Positions 56,175-64,000 of a DNA stretch of 64,000 bases are shown piece by piece. This DNA is from Azolla caroliniana (lineage: Eukaryota > Polypodiophyta), in NCBI GenBank assembly GCA_043228905.1, contig JBHGNT010000007.1:17794001-17858000 (forward strand). The letters are read 5' to 3'. Position numbers and translations under genes: made by a program. How positions within the stretch are numbered: position 1 is the stretch's first letter; the number at the start of each line of letters is the position of its first letter. A model generated the notes under the pieces. It saw nothing but the letters and a program-made list of their open reading frames with translations, was not told the origin of the DNA and ran no database searches.

Positions 56175-57395
56175 TTACCAAGCTCGGTATGGAGTCCACA
56201 ACCATGTAGTTAGTTGGCAACTCAATGTTTTCACCAAGTAGTTATTAGGCATTTCCTCGGGTAGAATGAGACAGCATCTGCGAAGGTTGAAGTAATGCCG
56301 GAAATGTTCTGTATCCAGTATCAATGTATTGTCGGCATTATATTCGGGCCAAGTATCCCAAAAATTAAAAAGTCTTTTGAATCTTGCAACATCCTTCTGC
56401 TCACATTTTTCTCGTGTCCACTGGCCCTTGAAATGTTGTCGCCACTTCGGGAAGAATCTTTCTACACACTTCCACACATTTGTGCGTGGTTTTTCACTCC
56501 AAATAAACAAATCAAAGCGGATTATGTGCATCCCCAAAATTTGTTTCGCCGGACCCATATCTTTCATTGCGAATGACCGGCTCAAGGCCTTCTTCAACAT
56601 CCTGATCTTGATATGGCCTCATCCGATGATCAACATGTTGCCCACATACAGGAGGAGTATTAGGAAGTCTCCTTCGTCAAACTTCTTCACGAACACGTAG
56701 TGGTCGACCTGTTCTTGTGGTATCCTTGGTCGGTCATGAAGGAGTCAAACTTCTAGTACCATTGCCTAGGGGTGTGCTTTAGTCCATACAGGCCCTTCTT
56801 TAACCATCACACTAGGTTCTCCTTCCCTTTCTTGACGAATCCCTCTGACTGCTGCATATAGATCTCCTCCTTGAGGTACCCATGAAGGAACACCGTCTTA
56901 ACATTGAGTTGTTTGACCTCGAGGTTCATGCTCGCCGCTATGCTCAACACCGTCCGGATGGATGTCATCTTGAGTACCAGGCCAAAGATCTCGTTGAAAT
57001 CCTCTCCTTTCTTCTGTTGGAACCCCTTCACCATGATCTGGGCTTTGTACCTCGGTGTATTTCTGGCATCTCCTGGTTTCAGCTTGTACACCCACTTGTT
57101 TCGAAGCACTCTCTTTCCTTTTGGCAGCTCCGTCAATTCATATGTATAGTTCTCATGCATGCAATCCATCTCATCCTACATGGCATTCAACCACTTGTGG
57201 CTGTGGATGTCTTTCTTTGCTTCTTTGAAGCTTTATGGCTCCCCCTCGTAGGTCAACAATACACGTTCTGCATACGGAAATCTCCGTGGGGCTCTTCTCT
57301 CTCTAAGAGGGTATCTCCGTCCTTGGTTCTCAACCACTGGTTCCTTTGTCTGTTCTTCATCCGAATCCGATTCGGGTTCTTGTCTGGTTCCGGTG
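56175..57395 (-). pseudogene. Copia element F, RT part (split by element E)
   Basis: Minus strand: RVLRNKWVYKLKPGD, YKAQIMVKGFQQKKG, NVKTVFLHGYLKEEIYMQQ, then LLYVGNMLI (about 56650) where copia RT has YVDD. LSRSFAMKDMGPAKQILGM follows at 56590. Both catalytic Asp residues are changed (G and N). Upstream (57529-57233) is the linker before RT. Frameshifts are present. Element E interrupts F at CGGTG (57391-57395). Confidence 0.82.
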
Positions 57396-57716
57396 TGTTG
57401 AGCGGCAAGCTCAATTGGAGCCGGATTGGATGGATAAGCTTGAGCCAGTGAGCAAGACGGATCGGTGAGCCGGTGAGCACCCGGTGAGCAAAGAGCCAGT
57501 GAGCTGGGGAGCCGGTCAACCGGATCCATCAGTAACCGGAAGCCTAGTAGCAGCTAGACTACTAGGGAGTTATTACTCTCGTAGTTAGTGTCAGGCGCTC
57601 GAGTGAGCATTGAAGTACACCGTACTTCTGTCAGTCCGTATGGACTTGTATAAAAGTGTTCGCTGAACACATACTATGTACAGAGCGTTGATATAATTTT
57701 TGAATAGAGATTCTTG

Positions 57717-57771
<55 letters not shown>

Positions 57772-57862
57772 GCGTATTGTTAAGCTCTCCATTAAATTTG
57801 TTCCGTGTTCTGTGTTCTATGTTTTCTGTTTTTATTGCTTCCGCACGCTATTTGTTTTCACA
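57396..57862 (+). repeat. 5' LTR of element E
   Basis: Contains GTGAGCCGGTGAGC-type minirepeats near the left end and a (CT)n tract at 57719-57768. TTGTATAAAAGTG at about 57646 is a TATA-like box. Confidence 0.93.
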
Positions 57863-57874
57863 TGGTATCAGAGC
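57863..57874 (+). other. Primer-binding site of element E
   Basis: TGGTATCAGAGC, the usual plant copia site complementary to initiator methionine tRNA. Confidence 0.9.
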
Positions 57875-57945
57875 GCGAGGGTTGAGAACCTCTGCAACCG
57901 ACATAGCTTGAAAGGAAAACTTTCGTAAAGAACAGGAAAAGAAAA

Positions 57946-60900
57946 ATGGATAGAGGAATGGCTAGCTTGCTCCCGGTGGAGAAGCTCGACAGAACCAACT
58001 ACCCATCTTGGTCTTACAAGATGCACCAGTACCTGTTTGGGCATGGGTATTGGAGCTATGTCGATGGAGCTAACGACACAACACCTGATGCGGCACACAA
58101 GGACTTCTCGGTGTGGGTACAATCGGCAAGCAGAGTGATGTACTGCTTTCCGTCCAGTGTCGGAGACCAGCTGCTAAGCCACATCTGAGATGCCGGGATG
58201 CCGAAAGAGGCTTGGGGAAACCTGAAGAAGGTGTTCGCCGCAACCACCACAACTCGGAAGGTGCAACTCCGACAGGAGTTGAGCAATGTCCGACAGAAGG
58301 ACATGTCGGTGGTTGATTACACGGCCCGAATCAAACAGATCTGTGACTCGCTTGCCTCTATCAACGTCACGATAGAGGAAGACGAGATGGTACAGGTCTG
58401 TCTTGGGGGCTTGGTGTCTAAGTTCCGAGCTTTCCGGACAGCAGTATGTAAGAGGGAGAATACGTCGTCATTTTTCGACTTACAGTCGATGCTCCTTGTA
58501 GAGGAGAACCATGCCGGTGCGTCAACAAGTGCACCCACCGATAGCCGGATGTTGTACACGGAGACGGATCGGCCCCGTGGGCGTGGTGGATGAGGTGGGT
58601 CGGCATGCAATGGAGGCGGCTAGCAAGGGCAAGACCGACGGCACAGAGACCGTGCCGACAACAGTTCTGGGACTTCCAAAAGCAGGGGGAGTCAAGGCGG
58701 CGCCGGAAGCGGGCAAGAAAAATCCGCCACGAAATGCTGGTACTATGGTAAAAAGGGCCACAGAGAAAGCGAGTGCTGGAAGAAGCACGCCGATTCAAAC
58801 AGATCTGGATCCGGCAAAATAGGTCGGGAGAACCGGCAAAGCTCGCACTATGCACAAGGATCAAGAGGATCCGGAACCGGGAAGACCGGTAAGGGGCCGG
58901 CCTTGATGATGAAGCATGAGGCAAACTCGATGAAGAAGACCACTTCCAAATCGGAGGAAGTGTGGTACGTTGATTCTGGTGCGTCAAATCACATGACGAG
59001 CCATAAAGAGTGGTTCTCCTTCTTGGAGAAACCGGAACAACCGGGAGTTGTCGAAACCGGAGATGACACTCATCACCCAATCGTGCATGTCGGAGAAGTT
59101 CCCTTGAGCCACGTCAGACAGAGGGGGAAGCTGATGAACGTATTACACGTTCCAACTATCACGAAGAACCTGGTATCAGTCGAACAGATCGTCGACCAGG
59201 GAATGTAGGTGCGGTTTACGCACTTCGGGTGCTTCATCGAGGAGGAGGGCCAGATTATCGCGCAAGGGCGCAAAGATGGGAGGATGTTCATCCTCGACAC
59301 CAATGACGTCGGCACCGCCTTGTTTGCCAAAGGATAGAAGGTCGAATCGGACATCGACCTATGGCACAAGCGTATCGGCCACGTCAATTACCGGCAGCCT
59401 CAAGACTTGCAAACAAAACAAGTTGTTTTCAGTTTGCCGAAGTTTAGTGGCGGGAAAGCCCAAGTATGTGAAGCCTGCCAACTCGGGAAGCAACACCGGC
59501 TTCCATTCCCCACCGAACAAAACCGTAGTCGTAACAAGCTCGACCTTATTCATTCGGATGTATGGGGACCGACACAGAACGTGAGTCTTGGTGGGAGTCG
59601 ATACTTCGTCTCCTTCATCGACGACTATAGCCGATACACATGGATCTACCTCATTGAGCGGAAGAGCGAAGTCTTTGACTATTTCCAGAACCTCCAGAGC
59701 ATGGTGGAATGGGAGTCGGAGAGGAAGATCAAGTGCCTGAGGTTAGATGGTAGAAAAGCATATTTTTCCGGCCAATTCAACAGTTATCTGAACCGATCGC
59801 TTGTCGACGCGGCAAGGGCAATACTGGAAGAGAAGAGCATGCCCCATTTCTACTGGGCGGAGGCGGTCCGGACGGCCATCTACATCCAAAACCGGATCGG
59901 TGATAAGGTGCCCGCGCATGAGCTGTATTTCGGGCGCAAGCCAAATTTGAGACACCTTCGAATTTTTGGCAGCATAGCATATGTGCACGTGCCGGATGAG
60001 AAGCGGAGGAAGCTGGATGAAAATATCAGAGAAGTGCATCCTCGTCGGCTACTCACATGAGCAAAAGGGGTATAAGTGTTATAACCCCCAAACAAAGTAG
60101 GTCCGAGTTAGCTGCGATGTTGAGTTTGATGAGACGGCATCATGGTATGCGTTACTAGCTCTGACTTTTGACCCTGACCCGATACCAGAAGATGAGGCTA
60201 GTGAGCCTGAACCGGTCTAGTTAGAAGATGATGAATCCAGGACTCAAGAAGAGAGTTCGGAATCGTTTCGGTTGAGTGGGCCGAACGAGAGACTGGGTCA
60301 ATCCGACCAGTCAGAAGAAGAACCGGCGAGTAGTGAAGACTCTGTTGTGCTCTCCCGCGTAAGGAACCAAGGAGACGGTTCACGCGCAAAGAGAAGGGGA
60401 AGAAGAAGATGTTGGATTATGGAACCGGTATTGATGAGTCGGATCGGAGCGGATCCGACTCCGGAAAGGAAAATGACGGTTCTTCGGCACTGAAGACCGA
60501 ACCGGCCAAGAAGGCCCTCAGACCGGATAACGGTGGCTTACGCCGGTCAACCCGCCAAAAGGAACCTGTTAAGCGGTATGGGTACAATGAGTACATGGCG
60601 CATCACTATGCGTACATGACCAAGGTGGCAGAAGTGCGTTAGCCGGAGAGCTACGTAGAAGCGGCAAAGGACGCACATTGGCGTGCCGCTATGGAAGAAG
60701 AGATGCGGGCACTTGATGCCAACGATACATGGGACCTGGTTGACCCTCCCCGTCATAGTAAACCGATCGGATGCAAGTGGGTGTACAAGGTAAAGTACAA
60801 CGTCGACGGTTCAGTTAACCGGTACAAGGCCCGGTTAGTGGCGAAGGGATATGCACAGACCCACAGAATGGACTATGATGAGACCTTCGCTCCAGTAGCG

Positions 60901-62463
60901 AAGATGACAATGGTTCGTGTAGTGCTGGCGGTTGCAGCGGCAAGGGGGTGGCATCTTCACCAGATGGATGTGAAGAATTCATTTCTTCAAGGAGATCTTG
61001 AAGAAGAGGTCTTTATGATACAACCCCCCGGTTTCTAGACGGAGATGAACAAGTCGGTAGTATGCCGGCTGAAGAAGTCACTTTATGGCCTGAAGCAAGC
61101 CCCCCGAGCTTGGAATGCGAAGATCACGCATCGGTTGCGTAAGATGGGGTTTGCGGCCTCCAAGTCCGACTCTTCGTTTTTCATCCGGCAAGGTCCGGAC
61201 AATCTGGTTTGCATATTGTTGTACGTTGATGATCTGATCATCACCGGACCCGGACTCGATGAAATCAGCCGAGTCAAGTCCTAGTTGGCGGATGCATTTG
61301 AAATGAAGGACCTGGGGGACCTTCATTATTTTCTTGGGATCGAGGTGATCCGAACCCCCGACGGCATATTGCTCTCACAAAGTCACTATGTGTTGAATAT
61401 GTTGTACAAGTTCGGCATGACCGAATGCCGACCTATCTCTACTCCCTTGGACCGGAACCAGAAGCTCTGTCCCGACTCCAGACCAGCCTGTGATGAGAAA
61501 CAGTTCTGACAAATTGTCGGAAGCCTTATATATTTGACCATCACCTGACCCGACATCAGCTATCCGGTCGGTGTGATTAGCCAATTCATGCAGAAGCTGA
61601 CCGTAGAGCATCTTCAATGTGTGCACAGAATACTACGGTATGTGAGCAGCACGAAGGACCGAGGACTGTTATTCTGGCACAGTATAACCGAAGAGCTGGT
61701 CGGTTACATAGATGCCGACTGGGCCGGCGATGCATCAGATCGCCGATCAACCTCCGGTTATATGTCTTCCCTGGGTAGCGTGGCTATTGCGTGGAGTAGC
61801 AAAAAGCAGCCAACAGTTGCTCTGTCAAGCACTAAGGCTGAGTATTGGGGTGCTACCATTGCCACCTGTGAAGCCATTTGGCTTCGGCGACTGCTGCAAG
61901 ACCTACGGATCGGGGTACGAACCCCGATTCTGATCTACTGCGACAACATAAGCAACATGTACATCGCGAAGAACCTCGTATTCCATGCTCACACAAACCA
62001 CATCGAAGTGCACTATCACTTCGTGCGTGAGCATGTCCTAAGCGGTGAGGTCGAACTTCGGTATGTTCACACGGATCGGCAAGTTGCCGACATCTTCACC
62101 AAACCACTCGGATCGGACAAGTTGCAGCACTTCACCGAAATCCTTGGTATTCAGCATCTCGACGTGCCACACTTGAGGGGGAGAACGGGCAAAGACATCG
62201 GAACGGGCAAAGGAAAAGAGACTGCAGCTTGCGCCGGTGAGGGAAGAACCGACGAAGGGAGAGTCAAGAAGAAGAAAGGAGCTGAGTCGACAAAGGAAGT
62301 CGACACATCCGAACAAGTCGGAACAAGCGGCAACGGCGGTAGAGTCAAGAAGGACAGAGCCGACCGGAAGAAGAAGGCTAAGACCCGGACATGGTCCGAT
62401 GTGAAGGGCCTAGAACGAGAACAGGAATTGGGAGCAACCGATTCGGACAAGAGCTGGAACTAA
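57946..62463 (+). pseudogene. gag-pol polyprotein of element E
   Basis: Mostly one frame from ATG 57946. gag: LDRTNYPSWSYKM and LRQELSNVRQKDMSVVDYT. Zinc knuckle CWYYGKKGHRESEC (about 58756-58797) has its second Cys replaced by Tyr. Protease: WYVDSGASNHMT at about 58960. Integrase: HKRIGHVNY, CEACQLGKQH, LIHSDVWGP and LRLDG; then it jumps from FNSYL to NRSLVDAARA, so the Glu-bearing block is deleted. [14 protein letters not shown] and YVDDLI (61222-61239). RNase H: VGYIDADWAGD and SSTKAEYW. Stops at 58186, 58591, 59206, 59335, 61036, 61282, 61507 and 61548 are mostly TGA or TAG. A frame slip spans about 60030-60400. A Lys-rich C-terminal tail of about 95 residues follows RNase H. Confidence 0.92.
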
Positions 62464-62790
62464 TCGGAGACAGTCAATTCAGCTCAACAAACAAATTCGG
62501 AAGAACTAGATAAATTCAAGGCCAAGAGGACGAGAAGGCAGCGAAAGTCGACGCCAACACGAAGGAATCAGTGAACCGGCACGCGCCGAAGTCACAGCAG
62601 CGAGGGAGCTGAATTGGGCCTGTTGAGCAAACAAGTTGACCGAGAAGGTCGAGGTGTGCAGAACAAGAGGGGTCGTGGCAAACAAAACCGGATTGAACGA
62701 GGAGTGCGAGCAAGGCAGAGTGACGCCAGAAGGAGCCGGGCAGAAGGACCGGTTGCCACAGACGTTGACACTACGACCAGACCTCAAGTT

Positions 62791-62805
62791 GAGCTTGAGG
62801 GGGAG
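62791..62805 (+). other. Polypurine tract of element E
   Basis: GAGCTTGAGGGGGAG directly precedes the 3' LTR. Confidence 0.8.
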
Positions 62806-63253
62806 TGTTGAGCGGCAAGCTCAATTGGAGCCGGATCGGCTGGATAAGCCTGAGTCGGTGAGCGAGGCGGATCGATGAGCCGGTGAGTGAGGCGGATCGA
62901 TGAGCCGGTGAGCACTCGGTGAGCAAAGAGCTGGTGAGCTGGGGAGCCGGTGAGCTGGATCCATCAGTAATCGGAAGCCTAGTAGCAGCTAGACTACTAG
63001 GGAATTATTACTCTCGTAGTTAGTGTCAGGCGTTTGAGTGAGGATTGAAGTACACCGTACTTCTGTTAGTCTGTATGGACTTGTATAAAAGTGTTCGCTG
63101 AACACATACTATGTACAGAGCATTGATATAAGTTTTTATCTCTCTCTCTCTCTATCTCTCCCGCGTACTATTAAGCTCTCCATTAAATCTGTTCTCTATT
63201 CTCTGTTCTCTGTTTTTTGTTTTTATTGCTTCCGCACGCTATTTGTTTTCACA
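62806..63253 (+). repeat. 3' LTR of element E
   Basis: 448 bp. It differs from the 5' LTR by substitutions, by the number of GTGAG(C)CGGTGAG minirepeats and by a shorter (CT)n run. Confidence 0.93.
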
Positions 63254-64000
63254 CGGTGTCTAATTCTTCTTCGGTCGGTTCAGTTCATTATCTGAATTCG
63301 GTTGGCTCATCGAGTGTCATCTACCTTCTACACGGATGGTTCCTTGTGTTTTCCAATTGATCTTGTCAGTCGATCCAGTGTCCGCGATCTTCTTCTCCGA
63401 CTCCTAGTCGGCAATGGTCTTGTCTTCCATGAAGACTATGTCTGGACTCCAGAAGACCTTGTTGAGCAAGTCCCATACTCGGTAGCCGAACTCATCATCA
63501 CCGTATCCAAGGAATATGCATGGTCGGGATTTCGGGTCCAATTTCTCTCTCTTATCGTTTGTGATATGCATATGATCAAGACATTTGAACACCTTCAGAT
63601 GTCGATAAGACATGTCTTTACAAATCCATACTCTCTGCAATGTGTCTCCATCCAAGGGCGCTAAGGGTGATATGTTTATCACATAGGTCACTGTCATCAA
63701 CGCCTCAACCTGAAACGTCTTGGACAACTTGGCATGTGCCAGCATAGTCCGGACTTTCTCCATCACGATACGGTTCATTCTCCCAGCTAGTTGTTCAGCT
63801 TCGGTGTCTTCGGCATGGCAAATTTGAGCCGGATTCCTTTCAACCAACAATATTCCTCGAACTGCCTTTGGTACTCTCCACTGTTTTCGGTTCCAACTAC
63901 CTTCAGTTTTCGGCTAGTTTCTCTTTCAACTCTGGCATGGAACTCCTTGAAGACAATCAACACATGATCCTTAGTCTCTAGTGGCGAGACCCACAACTTC
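63254..64000 (-). pseudogene. Copia element F, integrase part (runs off the window)
   Basis: Minus strand from 63996: HVLIVFKEFHARVE and GTENSGEYQRQFEEYC, then AGRMNRIVMEKVRTMLAHA and DKREKLDPKSRPCIFLGYGDDEFGYRVWD. These are the integrase core and its C-terminal GKGY-like block. The expected D and NGVAE positions are degraded, and frameshifts and stops occur near 63790. The element continues beyond 64000. Confidence 0.82.

Larger units (their letters stand above)
57396..63253 (+). mobile_element. Element E: full-length Ty1/copia retrotransposon, inactivated
   Basis: LTRs 57396-57862 (467 bp) and 62806-63253 (448 bp), TGTTGAGCGG...TTTTCACA, are flanked by CGGTG (57391-57395 and 63254-63258). 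The PBS TGGTATCAGAGC at 57863 is complementary to initiator Met tRNA. The PPT GAGCTTGAGGGGGAG lies just before the 3' LTR. Order gag-protease-integrase-RT-RNase H is the copia layout. Many nonsense codons and an integrase deletion make it defective. It sits in element F. Element D (43.6 kb) is the same LTR family. Confidence 0.95.

Noticed and set aside
1-64000. CRISPR arrays, tRNA or rRNA genes, bacterial operons
   Set aside because: None seen. The repeats are eukaryotic microsatellites, minisatellites and transposon ends.

Overview
This window is nuclear DNA from a land plant. A fern or another early-diverging vascular plant fits best. The evidence is a decayed PLS/DYW-type pentatricopeptide repeat (PPR) gene of organelle RNA-editing type, an intron-split HVA22/DP1-family gene, a plant-type cytosolic ribosomal protein S12 copy, and a dense load of Ty3, Ty1/copia, LINE and DNA transposons. 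The species is an inference. Only one host gene looks functional (HVA22-like, 6.5-8.5 kb, minus strand). Nearly everything from 10.3 kb onward is nested transposable elements.

Layout. 0-10 kb: microsatellites, a PPR-DYW pseudogene (2.2-4.9 kb), the HVA22-like gene, and a satellite-like and triplet-repeat tract upstream of it. 10.3-32.7 kb: the remains of one large two-gene Mutator-like element (MULE). Its genes encode a SWIM/MULE transposase and an Ulp1-like protease, both on the minus strand. It was later broken by (i) element A, a GC-rich non-autonomous LTR element at 11.8-16.5 kb, (ii) a related solo LTR at 18.4-25.1 kb that itself received a complete chromodomain Ty3 element C (19.0-24.9 kb), (iii) a solo LTR of C at 26.9-27.4 kb, and (iv) a LINE (28-31.5 kb). 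33.7-35.8 kb: LTR and gag debris related to C. 35.8-42.9 kb: element B, a complete, GC-rich, apparently young Ty3-order element with equal-length LTRs that look identical. 42.9-55.9 kb: a second LINE on the minus strand, split by a nearly empty copia-type LTR pair (D, itself carrying a hAT-like element) and by a 6.2-kb TIR element. That TIR element holds about 2.6 kb of ACATAC-type microsatellite and an intronless eS12 pseudogene. 56-64 kb: an old copia element F on the minus strand, split by copia element E (57.4-63.3 kb).

Most notable: elements A, B and the 18.4-25.1 kb solo LTR form one family. They share LTR termini; A and B also share an identical PBS and PPT, and the intact insertions show 4-bp target duplications ending in CGT. 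B's protease (DHGSE) and RT (FLDD) resemble retroelements I know from basidiomycete fungi rather than ordinary plant Ty3 elements. Element A keeps gag homology and the cis signals of B but no pol, so it may be a parasite of B. Element C has a primer site complementary to the predicted 5' end of its own RNA (Tf1-like self-priming) and a -1 frameshift heptamer between gag and pol.
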